Assembly: GCA_947377865.1 (NCBI GenBank)
Contig: CANCHK010000124.1
Span: 1 to 58,587 of the forward strand
Length of the DNA stretch: 58,587 nucleotides
Direction: 5' to 3'
Source: Opitutia bacterium
Lineage (GTDB): Bacteria; Verrucomicrobiota; Verrucomicrobiia; Opitutales; UBA953
In this document: positions 19,710-28,419 of the stretch, piece by piece
How the letters are laid out: the number at the start of each line of letters is the position of its first letter
How positions within the stretch are numbered: the first letter of the stretch is position 1
Position numbers and translations under genes: made by a program
Notes under the pieces: generated by a model
Seen by the model: only the letters and a program-made list of their open reading frames with translations
Told to the model about the DNA's origin: nothing
Databases searched by the model: none

Positions 19710-22070
19710 ATGCCGCATAATGCCCTCAAGCTGCTGCCCGGCGTTGATCAGAACAAGACGCCCGCCCTCAATGAGGCGGCCATTTCCACGGGCCAGCTCA
19801 TCCGGTTTATTCCGGACAGGACGCTTGGCGGCCTTGTGCAGCAGGTTGGCGGCTGGACCAAATATCCTACGCAATCCACGGGAGTGCCGATGGGGTCGAT
19901 TGTCCGCGCCCTGTGGGCGTGGGAGGACACCAATAACAACTCTTACCTTGCCATCGGTGCGGATGGTGTGGCCGCCGGTGGCGGTGGTTCCCTGCAATAT
20001 ATTCAGGGAACGAACTCCCCCAAGGATATTAGCCCCCGAACCATAACGGCGAGTACCGTCCCGGTTTCGGTTAGCACCACATATGGCAGCAATGCCGTTC
20101 TGATTACGGACACGAGTCGCGGGATAACCGGCAACGATGCGGTCTGGATCAAGACCCCGATCAGCGTCGGTGGCCTTATCCTTTTTGGCCAATATCAATG
20201 CTACGACTACGGAAGCAGCCCCGACCAATATATTATCTACGCCACTAATCCAGCGAACGGCAGCGACGTATACGCGACCCTTCCGGCAGCGACAACGGCC
20301 GCCTCGGGGACAGGATCTGTTGCAACCCTAACATATGATGGGCCGTATCAATTTGTGGTTGGCGAAGTCGTTGTCGTGTCGGGCGTTGTGCCAGCCGGCT
20401 ACAATGGGTCGTACACTGTTACTGCCTCATCGGCGGGCAGCGTGTCTTATGCCAATGCAACTACTGGCGCAATGACGACGGCTGGGACCGTAAATGATGT
20501 TGCCCTCGTCCCCTATTTCACAAACGACGCAACCAGTACAAGCACTGCAAATAATATACTTGTTACCTTCAATGACCATGGATATTCGGCTGGCGACACG
20601 TTTCCTGTTTTGATCAGCACTGAAGTCAACGGCATAACGCTCTTTGGAAATTATATCGTATCGAGCGTTATTTCTGACAGGCAGTTTATTTTCCGCGCGA
20701 CTGAGTCTGGCACATCCGGATCAACGGCGTCCGCATACGAAAATGGCGGGGATGCTTATTATCTGTATTACAAAGGCACCGTCCCCGTGGTTGCCGGGAT
20801 AGGATACGGCATTGGAACATATGGCGGCACCAGCCCTCTCTCCGGATATGGTGGCACAGTCTCTGGGGGAGCCCCGTCTGGATCTTCGGGGACACCAATC
20901 AATGCGGTTGACTGGACTTTGGACAATTGGGGTGAAATCCTGATCGCCTGCCCGCTGGATGGGGCCATATATCAGTGGTCTCCTACGTCCGGACTTCCGT
21001 CCGCCTATGTCATTCCGGAAGCGCCGCCGGTAAATGAGGGCTGCTTCATCGCCATGCCGCAGCGGCAAATTATCGCTTGGGGCACGACCTACAACGGCAT
21101 CCGAGACCCATTGCTGATTCGCTGGTGCGATGTTGAAAATTACAACTCATGGATACCGAGCCTGACAAATCAGGCCGGCGGCTATCGCTTGCCCAAGGGC
21201 TCCCGCATCGTCCAGTGCATTCAGGGTCCGCAGCAGGGCCTGATATGGACTGATCTTGGGTGCTGGGCCATGCAGTATGTCGGCCCTCCATACGTCTACC
21301 AGTTCAGCGAAGTCGGCACCGGCTGCGGCCTGATTGGTCGCAAGGCCGCCAGCTCCGTCAATGGGATCGTTTACTGGATGGGGCCAAGCCAGTTCTACCG
21401 CCTATCCGGAAATGGCGTCGAGCCAATCCGGTGCCCCGTCTGGGACGTTGTATTCCAAGACTTGGACACGAATAATCTGGACAAAATCAGAGTTGCGCCC
21501 AACTCTCGATTTGGTGAAATCACATGGTACTTCCCGACCATCAGCAATGGCGGCGAGAATGAGGGCTATGTGAAATACAACTACGTCCTCGACCAGTGGG
21601 ACTACGGCTTCAATTCGGACGCCAACCCCTATGTGGCGCGTTCTGCTTGGATCAATGAGTCAGTTCTCGGGCCGCCAATTGGCGCGGGCTTGAACCAATA
21701 CCTGTTCCAGCACGAGACCTCGCAGAACGCCGATGGCGATCCGATGGACTCGTATTTCCAGACGGGGTACTTCGCGCTGACTGAGGCCGACGTCCTCATG
21801 TTCATCGACCAAGTCTGGCCGGACATGAAGTGGGGGTACTATGGCGGCACTCAGGGCGCCAACATTCGCCTGACATTCTATGTCACGAGCTACCCGAATG
21901 AGACGCCTATACCATATGGCCCCTATCTTTTGACAAGTGATACAAAATATATAACACCGAGATTCCGTGGCCGTTTGGTCTCAATCAAAATTGAGAGCAA
22001 TGCTCTCAACTCTTGGTGGCGTCTCGGCAATATCCGCTATCGCGTCCAGCAAGACGGGAAATTCCTATGA
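19710..22070 (+). CDS. Tail nozzle/tail tubular B-like protein (gp10-type)
   Basis: A 786-aa beta-rich protein. The N-terminal LLPGVDQNKTPALNEAAIST and FIPDRTLGGLVQQVGGWTKY resemble the start of P22 gp10-like and tail tubular B-like proteins. The middle has beta repeats and an SSVNGIVYWMGPSQFYRLSG propeller-like segment; the C-terminus has RFRGRLVSIKIESNALNSWW. Position right after the adaptor supports a role in the tail hub that conducts DNA. Its stop overlaps the next start. Confidence 0.68.
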   Translation: MPHNALKLLPGVDQNKTPALNEAAISTGQLIRFIPDRTLGGLVQQVGGWTKYPTQSTGVPMGSIVRALWAWEDTNNNSYLAIGADGVAAGGGGSLQYIQGTNSPKDISPRTITASTVPVSVSTTYGSNAVLITDTSRGITGNDAVWIKTPISVGGLILFGQYQCYDYGSSPDQYIIYATNPANGSDVYATLPAATTAASGTGSVATLTYDGPYQFVVGEVVVVSGVVPAGYNGSYTVTASSAGSVSYANATTGAMTTAGTVNDVALVPYFTNDATSTSTANNILVTFNDHGYSAGDTFPVLISTEVNGITLFGNYIVSSVISDRQFIFRATESGTSGSTASAYENGGDAYYLYYKGTVPVVAGIGYGIGTYGGTSPLSGYGGTVSGGAPSGSSGTPINAVDWTLDNWGEILIACPLDGAIYQWSPTSGLPSAYVIPEAPPVNEGCFIAMPQRQIIAWGTTYNGIRDPLLIRWCDVENYNSWIPSLTNQAGGYRLPKGSRIVQCIQGPQQGLIWTDLGCWAMQYVGPPYVYQFSEVGTGCGLIGRKAASSVNGIVYWMGPSQFYRLSGNGVEPIRCPVWDVVFQDLDTNNLDKIRVAPNSRFGEITWYFPTISNGGENEGYVKYNYVLDQWDYGFNSDANPYVARSAWINESVLGPPIGAGLNQYLFQHETSQNADGDPMDSYFQTGYFALTEADVLMFIDQVWPDMKWGYYGGTQGANIRLTFYVTSYPNETPIPYGPYLLTSDTKYITPRFRGRLVSIKIESNALNSWWRLGNIRYRVQQDGKFL

Positions 22071-22555
22071 GCGCCAGCCTTTCGGACATTCTCACAACGC
22101 AGAAGAATGGCGTTGTTGCTATCAACGGCCTCAATCAGACTCTCAAGGCAATTGAGGCCGATCTTCCTTGCCTTTGCACCAATCTTGCTGCTCTTAATGT
22201 TATCATGGGCAACATTCTAACGCAGCTTGAGCAAATCGCCTTCAACACAACGATTGCTGTTCCCCAAACCAACAGCCCAACATATTTGGCGTCAACCACA
22301 AGTCTTGCTGTCGTTGGGTCTGGCGTTTTGCACTCTATCTCAATTCCTATACATGGCGGTTCTGGTCAGGTTGCCGTCCATGATTGCGCTACAACTGGCG
22401 CTATTTCCGCAGCAAATTGCATTTATAAGTCTGACCCGTCAAACGCGGCAACCTTCAATTCCTATGAAAGTATCACGATGCCGTATACTCTGGGACTTGT
22501 GGTCGTAACAGATGCGGGCATGAACGCTGCAATTGCCTATACCCCTTCTCCGTGA
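22067..22555 (+). CDS. Small structural protein, 162 aa
   Basis: A 162-aa protein with an N-terminal helical half (LSDILTTQKNGVVAINGLNQ) and a beta-rich C-terminal half. The ATG at 22067 overlaps the previous stop (ATGA), which decides the start over an in-frame start at 22013. It lies in the tail cluster. No family recognised. Confidence 0.7.
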   Translation: MSASLSDILTTQKNGVVAINGLNQTLKAIEADLPCLCTNLAALNVIMGNILTQLEQIAFNTTIAVPQTNSPTYLASTTSLAVVGSGVLHSISIPIHGGSGQVAVHDCATTGAISAANCIYKSDPSNAATFNSYESITMPYTLGLVVVTDAGMNAAIAYTPSP

Positions 22556-22562
22556 GGATAAG

Positions 22563-23213
22563 ATGCCGCTGACAAAAGGTTCTTCACAGAAAGCGATCAG
22601 CTCTAATATTGAGGAGTTGATCGGCACCGGCCGCCCGCAGAAGCAGGCGGTGGCGATTGCGTTGGACACTGCGCGCAAGACCAAGGCGCACGGCGGGCGG
22701 TTCCAGCAATCCCCCGTCCAGTTTGGCGGGACGCCATACGGTCAGGGGTCTGCCCCGTACAACCAGACCGCACCGAAGAGGCGGGCCGCTGGCGGCGAAA
22801 TCCCCATGCCCGATGAGGGCGGCAATGCAACCAAAGTCCACATTGGCCCCATCCACAGCCCGGTGGCAGGTCGCACAGACCACTTGCCCATGCACGTCCC
22901 GTCCGGCTCCTATGTCATTCCGGCGGATATTGTCTCGTCTCTTGGCGAGGGCAACACCATGGCCGGGTTCAGGGCCGTGAAGATGATGTTCAGGGAATCC
23001 CCGCATGGCGCATATGCGGCAGGTGGCGGGGTTGGGGAGCCTGTGCCTATTGTCGCCGCCGGTGGAGAATATGTTCTTACCCCCGACGAAGTTATGTGGG
23101 CTGGCAAGGGAGACCTTGACGCGGGGCACCGCGCGCTCGACAAGTGGATCACGGACACGCGGCAGGATCTGATCAATACGCTCAAGAAGCTGCCCGGACC
23201 GAAGAAGAATTGA
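22563..23213 (+). CDS. Virion-associated protein with conserved PQKQAVAIAL start
   Basis: A 216-aa protein. The N-terminal helix KAISSNIEELIGTGRPQKQA is a motif I recognise from many phage proteins. The middle has a GG-rich AAGGEIPMPDEGG segment, and the C-terminal part has SGSYVIPADIVSSLGEGNT and AAGGEYVLTPDEVMWAGKGD, then GHRALDKWI. It is in the tail/ejection gene run and carries the AGG-hydrophobic motif shared by other virion proteins here. Exact function unknown. Confidence 0.65.
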   Translation: MPLTKGSSQKAISSNIEELIGTGRPQKQAVAIALDTARKTKAHGGRFQQSPVQFGGTPYGQGSAPYNQTAPKRRAAGGEIPMPDEGGNATKVHIGPIHSPVAGRTDHLPMHVPSGSYVIPADIVSSLGEGNTMAGFRAVKMMFRESPHGAYAAGGGVGEPVPIVAAGGEYVLTPDEVMWAGKGDLDAGHRALDKWITDTRQDLINTLKKLPGPKKN

Positions 23214-23238
23214 TTCCTAACCGCATGAGGGGATAGTC

Positions 23239-23724
23239 ATGCTTGAAGAACTGAATGTGCGAATTGGAACTCCGGAAGATGTCCACGACATGATGGATCT
23301 GGCCATGAAGGCCTGCGCCGAGAATGGCTTTGTTGATCCGAACCCGAAGAAGCTTTTGGCCGAGATTTGGCCCGCACTCAACCTTGATCACGGGCTTGTC
23401 GGCATCATTCAGGATGACGGCGGCAAGCTGGAGGGGGCCATCCTTCTCAGGATTGGAACAATGTGGTATTCAGATAGCTACGTTCTTGAGGAAAAGGCTA
23501 TCTTTGTGGACCCCGACTGCCGCAGCGCAAAGGGCGGCAGGGCTCGCAGACTCTGCGAGTTCTCGAAGCGGACGGCCGACTCGCTCGGCATGCCGCTGAT
23601 TATCGGTGTCCTGTCGAACACGCGGACGGAGGCAAAGATCCGTCTATACGAGCGTCAATTTGGTAAACCCAGCGGCGCATTTTTCCTGTATAATGCCACT
23701 ACAGGACTGAGCAAAGGACACTAG
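23239..23724 (+). CDS. GNAT-family N-acetyltransferase
   Basis: A 161-aa protein with a GNAT layout: an N-terminal strand-helix (VRIGTPEDVHDMMDLAMKAC), a central strand with EGAILLRIG, a CoA-binding-type segment (FVDPDCRSAKGGRARRLCEF) and a C-terminal SLGMPLIIGVLSN then KIRLYERQFGKPSGAFF. Phage GNAT proteins in tail clusters are common, with unknown targets. It starts 25 bases after the previous gene and ends one base before the giant protein at 23726. Confidence 0.8.
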   Translation: MLEELNVRIGTPEDVHDMMDLAMKACAENGFVDPNPKKLLAEIWPALNLDHGLVGIIQDDGGKLEGAILLRIGTMWYSDSYVLEEKAIFVDPDCRSAKGGRARRLCEFSKRTADSLGMPLIIGVLSNTRTEAKIRLYERQFGKPSGAFFLYNATTGLSKGH

Positions 23725-23725
23725 C

Positions 23726-26700
23726 ATGGGCGGCGGCGGCAAAGGTGGATCGAGCGTTTCGTCCGTTCAAATTCCGCCAGAGGTTCTGGCGAGATACAAC
23801 GCGGTCAATGAACGCGCCGAGACGGTGGCCCAACAGCCCTATCAGGCGTACAGCCAAGACCCCAGCGCCTTTGTCGCCCCGCTCACGCAGACGCAGCAGG
23901 CGGGCATCAAGAATACGAACGCCATGGCCGGTGCGGCGCAGCCCTACTACGGCGCGGCCACCGAACAGTTGATGCAGGCCCAGCAGGGCGCACAGCCCGC
24001 AATGGCTGCTGCTTACGGGAACCTCGGTCAGGCCCAGAATACCGGCCAGCAGTATGCCGCTCAGGCCGGGCAGTATTACGGGCAGGCGCAGGGCGCCGCA
24101 CAGCCTTATTACGGCGCGGCGACTGCCGGATTGGGCAATGCCCTCAACTACACCCAGCCCTTCAATCAAGCGGCGGCCTCGTCGGCAATGGGCGCGCAGG
24201 GCGCGGCCTCTCCGTACTATAACGCCGCGACTTCGGGGACGCAGGGCGCGCTTCAGGCTGGTCAGGCCTTTATGCCCGGCGCCACGGCCGGCGCTCTGGC
24301 TGGCGGGCAGGCGGTCAATGCCGGGCAGCTTCAGACTGACCAGTACATGTCGCCGTACACGAAGAACGTCGTCGAGGCGACCCAGAACGCCCTCAAGCAG
24401 CAGTTCGGCCAGCAGAACGCCCAGCAGCAGGCCGAGGCCATCAAGTCGGGCGCCTTTGGTGGCGATCGTGCCGGTCTCCAGCGTCAGATGCTTCGTGGGC
24501 AACAGGCTCTGGTTGAATCGCAGGCAATTTCTCCCCTGTACCAACAGGCATACAATCAGGCCCTCCAGACGGCCCAGCAGCAGCAGGGCGTCGGCCTCGG
24601 TGCGGCGCAGGCCAACCGCGCGGCGCAGGCCCAAATGGGTCAGCAGCTTGCCGCCCTCGGCCAGCAGGGCTATGGCCAGCAGTTGGGCGCCGCCCAGCAA
24701 ATGCAGGGCCTCGGCAAGGACATCTATGGTCAGGGCATCACCGGCGCGCAGACGCTGTCGGCGCTAGGGCAGACTGGCTTCGGCCAGAACCTCGCCGGTT
24801 CTCAGCAGGCGCAGGCGCTGGGCAAGGACATCTACGGCCAAAATATGCAGACTGGTCAGGCCATTCAGGGCCTTGGGCAGCAGCAATTCGGTCAGGGCAC
24901 GGGCATTGCCCAGCAGCTCGCCGCGTTGGCCCAGCAGGGCTACGGCATGGGGGCCGGGACTTCGGCCGCTCTCGCAAATCTTGGATCTGGGGCGCAGGCG
25001 GCGGGGCTTGCCGGTGCGCAGGCCCAGATGGGCGCGGGCGCGACCGAGCAGCAGACGCAGCAGGCCGGCCTTCAGGCCATGTACAATCAGTTCATGCAGA
25101 AGCAGGGCTACCCCTTCCAGATCGCGCAGTTCCTTGCGAACATTGCGGAGGGCACGGGCGCGCTGTCGGGCAATACGACATCGACGACGATGGCGTCGGA
25201 TCGCCGCCTGAAGGAGAACGTCAAGAAGGTTGGCGAGACCAACGACGGCCAGCCGATCTACCGCTACAACTTCAAGGGCGACCCCCGCACCCAGATCGGC
25301 CTCATGGCCCAAGAGGTCGAGAAGGATCACCCCGAGGCGGTGGACGAGACCCACGGCTACAAGAGCGTCGATTACAAGAAGGCGACCGAGGACGCCATTC
25401 ACAAGGACGGTGGCGGCGAAGTGTCGGGCATGGAGCGTTACTCCATGATGTCGCCCAGCACGATGTTCAAATCGCCCGGCCTTGGCGCTCTGACGCTCCC
25501 GAAGATGGAGACGGGCAGCGACATCGCCGTCAAGCCCGGCGTGAATATGGCAGAGCTTGCCGCCATGCGCGCCCCCACGGCCACTGGCCTGTCTCCGGGG
25601 TCGCTGGAAAGCGCGAAGGCTCAGTACGCCAGCCTCTCCGGCATTACGCCTCAGTCCGGCGAGGATTACGGCGCATACAAAATGAAGCAGCTTTCCGACT
25701 TCCTCGCCAAGTACGGCGAGAAGACGCCGGAAAAAACTGCGTCTCAGTCTCTGTCGTCTCAGGGCGGTCTTGTCGGACCCTATGGCGGCGAGGGTTATGC
25801 CAACGGCGGCTATGCTGATGGCGGATATATGAACCCCGCCCTCCAGTATTATGGCCCGCAGGGCGCGAAGGGCGCGTTTGATTCGGCCGGCCCGTATGGA
25901 GCGGCCCTCACTCCCGCGCAGGCGCGTCAGCTCTTGCAGGGCACCAAGCCCCCGGCCGACAACAGGCCTACGGGCCTCCAGCAGGCCAAGCAGATTGGCG
26001 ACTTGGGCACCATGGCCGGAGCGGCGTGGAAGGATCGCCCCAATTTCTTGCGTTCTGAGGCTGATGTTAAGAACAGAGAATTTGCCGGAAAGGTTGCCGA
26101 GGCCGAGCTTTTGCAAAAGGCGAAAGAGCTTGGAGTTGACAAGGTAGCAACCGGCGGCATGATTGATGGCCGCCACCACTACGCCAATATGGGCTATGTT
26201 GATCCGTCGTCCGGCCCTTATGGCAATAACGATGAAAATTCGCTTGGCGCAATTCTTTCCAAGCCGCAAGAAGAACGCCACGAACTTCTGAGGCCCAATG
26301 AGCGCCGCCAGATGCCGCAGGAGAGCGGTCTTGGAACGGCCATGCAAATCGCCAGCCTCGGCAAGACCGGACTTGAAGGACTCAAGGGTGCTAAGGGCGC
26401 GGCCGATTGGGTCGGCGGCAAGCTTGGTGGTGACGCCGCTGGCGAGGCCGCCAGCAAGGGCGTGATTGACCTGACGACCAAGGCTCCGGGCCTTGGCGCT
26501 GCTGCTGCGCCTGAAGCTGTAACGGCTGCTGTTCCTGAAGCGGCCGCTGCCGCTGTTCCGGAAGTTTTGGCTGGCGTTGGCGAAACTGCCGCCGCCGCTG
26601 CTCCTGAAGTATTGGCTTCTGCGGCTCCAGAAATTTTGGAATTTCTGCCCTTCTTGTTCCTGAAAACTGGCGGGGCTGTCCCCCGCCGTCACTTCGCTGG

Positions 26701-28417
26701 CGAAGATGGAAGCTTCGTCACGCCGCCCCGCGCTGATCGTTTCACCGGCCCCGACACCGGCGAGCCGATGAGCGAGGAGGATATGGCGGCACTCAAGAAG
26801 ATGGCCCAAGAGACAACGGTCATGCGCCCGACGCCCCGCCCGAACATTGCGGCGGCGAGGCCTGCGCCCGTTGAGGCGAAGACTGAGGCTCCGGTTGAAG
26901 CCGAGGCCAAGCCCGCCGGGCGCCCGAAGGTAGGCGACGTCGGATCCGGACGCGCCCCGTTCAAGTATTTTGCCGAGGATCTTCTCTCCGACAAGCTCAA
27001 GCCCGAGACCAAGTCGGCACTCACCTCCGAGAACCTTTGGATTCCCCTCTTGTCCGGCATTGCGACCGCCGGGGCCTCCAGATCACCCACGCGCGGGCAG
27101 GCGCTGTCCGAGGGCCTTCTGGGCGCGACGACGGCCTACACCGGCCTCCAGAAGCAGCAGTCTGGCACTGACCTTGAGCAGGCCAAACAGCGCCGCGAAC
27201 TTGTTGAGGGCGCTCAGAGGGCAATCATCTACAACCAGAAGACTGGCCTCCCGACCGGCGTCCTTGTTTCGACCCCGACCGGAATGCAGCAGGTTGATTT
27301 TGGCTATGCGTGGGATAACCGCGCCACGCTTCCCCTCACCGCCGCCACCATTGCTGAAATGGCGGCGATAGTTAATCGCAACCCAGACATTGTTCAGCAG
27401 AACAAGGCCCCCGCCGGAGGCACAAAGACCGAAACCGGCGCCGGTGCAGGAACTGGCGCGGGGGCTGGTGCGGGCGCAGGGGCTGGCGCAGGAACCCCGG
27501 ACACCAGCACTTCAACAAGGGTGACGGGCCGCGCCCCCGCCGCAGTTGAAGAACGCGCGCAGGCCACGCCCGCACCAACGCCGTCTGCAATCCGCCCCGT
27601 GGAGGAAATCTTCGGCGTGGACAGGCCGACCGAGGGCCGCGTTGCTGAAGAAGTAAGGAAGAGGATTGGCACGGACACGAGCGCCATCAAGGATGAGTTC
27701 ACGGCAAAGACTGCCCGCGCTCAGGACAGCCGCGAACAGAAGCCCCTGCTCATGGAACTTGGGTCTGCTTTTGCTGGCCTGCCCGCAGAGAGCCTGATGG
27801 CTTCCGGCGCCGGCGCTCCTGTAGCCTCAACACTAGCCGGATGGGGCAACTGGCTTGCAAAAACAGTTGGCGCGTCTCCAATTGTCCAGCCCGCAGACAT
27901 TCGCCGCGCCGAGACAATCCAAAAAGTAACTTCTCAAATGAACAAGGCCGTTAATGAGGCGTCCGGGCAGAAATCCTATAATGCCTACGAATCCATGGGA
28001 AAAATGTTCCCATCAATGGCCACCTCGCGTGAGGGCGTGGCGGAAAACTTCGCCAACATTGTCGTCACGAACCAGATGCCCGACGACGAGAACAGGTTTG
28101 CGCAGGACTGGTTCAAGAAGGCGAATAAGGTCAATCCGGCCTACGCCGTGGCCACCGGCCCCGCCGTCTCCGAAGCGTTTAAGGACAAATTCTCCCCGCT
28201 CTACGAGAAGGAGAAGAAGGCGATTGCTGGAATGTTCCTTGAGCCCGTGATGAAGAAGAACGGGGAGCAAGTCCTCGACCCCGAGACGAAGCGTCCGATG
28301 AACTATTTCCAATATGTCTCGACCTACGGGAAAGACTTCTCTCCGGAAGTCAAAAAGGCCATTGAGACCAAATACGGCGAGGGTATCCTTCGTTATTTCC
28401 CGAATATCGCGAGGTAA
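23726..28417 (+). CDS. Giant Gln/Ala-rich internal virion protein with embedded S74-like domain
   Basis: A 1563-aa protein. Residues about 60-460 are Gln/Ala/Gly-rich with YYGQAQ and QQGYGQQLG repeats. QGYPFQIAQFLANIAEGTGAL (about 463-483) resembles QGYPFQAQQFQSNIQQGTGAL in the 57407 protein. A S74/intramolecular-chaperone-type segment (SDRRLKENVKKVGETNDGQP) lies at about 490-560, then long helical and Ala/Glu-rich stretches, RRHFAGEDGSFV near 990, a GAG-rich linker and a helical C-terminal region. It has no Cys-rich or TM region. It is probably ejected or internal. It ends 2 bases before the next giant gene. Confidence 0.72.
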   Translation: MGGGGKGGSSVSSVQIPPEVLARYNAVNERAETVAQQPYQAYSQDPSAFVAPLTQTQQAGIKNTNAMAGAAQPYYGAATEQLMQAQQGAQPAMAAAYGNLGQAQNTGQQYAAQAGQYYGQAQGAAQPYYGAATAGLGNALNYTQPFNQAAASSAMGAQGAASPYYNAATSGTQGALQAGQAFMPGATAGALAGGQAVNAGQLQTDQYMSPYTKNVVEATQNALKQQFGQQNAQQQAEAIKSGAFGGDRAGLQRQMLRGQQALVESQAISPLYQQAYNQALQTAQQQQGVGLGAAQANRAAQAQMGQQLAALGQQGYGQQLGAAQQMQGLGKDIYGQGITGAQTLSALGQTGFGQNLAGSQQAQALGKDIYGQNMQTGQAIQGLGQQQFGQGTGIAQQLAALAQQGYGMGAGTSAALANLGSGAQAAGLAGAQAQMGAGATEQQTQQAGLQAMYNQFMQKQGYPFQIAQFLANIAEGTGALSGNTTSTTMASDRRLKENVKKVGETNDGQPIYRYNFKGDPRTQIGLMAQEVEKDHPEAVDETHGYKSVDYKKATEDAIHKDGGGEVSGMERYSMMSPSTMFKSPGLGALTLPKMETGSDIAVKPGVNMAELAAMRAPTATGLSPGSLESAKAQYASLSGITPQSGEDYGAYKMKQLSDFLAKYGEKTPEKTASQSLSSQGGLVGPYGGEGYANGGYADGGYMNPALQYYGPQGAKGAFDSAGPYGAALTPAQARQLLQGTKPPADNRPTGLQQAKQIGDLGTMAGAAWKDRPNFLRSEADVKNREFAGKVAEAELLQKAKELGVDKVATGGMIDGRHHYANMGYVDPSSGPYGNNDENSLGAILSKPQEERHELLRPNERRQMPQESGLGTAMQIASLGKTGLEGLKGAKGAADWVGGKLGGDAAGEAASKGVIDLTTKAPGLGAAAAPEAVTAAVPEAAAAAVPEVLAGVGETAAAAAPEVLASAAPEILEFLPFLFLKTGGAVPRRHFAGEDGSFVTPPRADRFTGPDTGEPMSEEDMAALKKMAQETTVMRPTPRPNIAAARPAPVEAKTEAPVEAEAKPAGRPKVGDVGSGRAPFKYFAEDLLSDKLKPETKSALTSENLWIPLLSGIATAGASRSPTRGQALSEGLLGATTAYTGLQKQQSGTDLEQAKQRRELVEGAQRAIIYNQKTGLPTGVLVSTPTGMQQVDFGYAWDNRATLPLTAATIAEMAAIVNRNPDIVQQNKAPAGGTKTETGAGAGTGAGAGAGAGAGAGTPDTSTSTRVTGRAPAAVEERAQATPAPTPSAIRPVEEIFGVDRPTEGRVAEEVRKRIGTDTSAIKDEFTAKTARAQDSREQKPLLMELGSAFAGLPAESLMASGAGAPVASTLAGWGNWLAKTVGASPIVQPADIRRAETIQKVTSQMNKAVNEASGQKSYNAYESMGKMFPSMATSREGVAENFANIVVTNQMPDDENRFAQDWFKKANKVNPAYAVATGPAVSEAFKDKFSPLYEKEKKAIAGMFLEPVMKKNGEQVLDPETKRPMNYFQYVSTYGKDFSPEVKKAIETKYGEGILRYFPNIAR

Positions 28418-28419
28418 AA

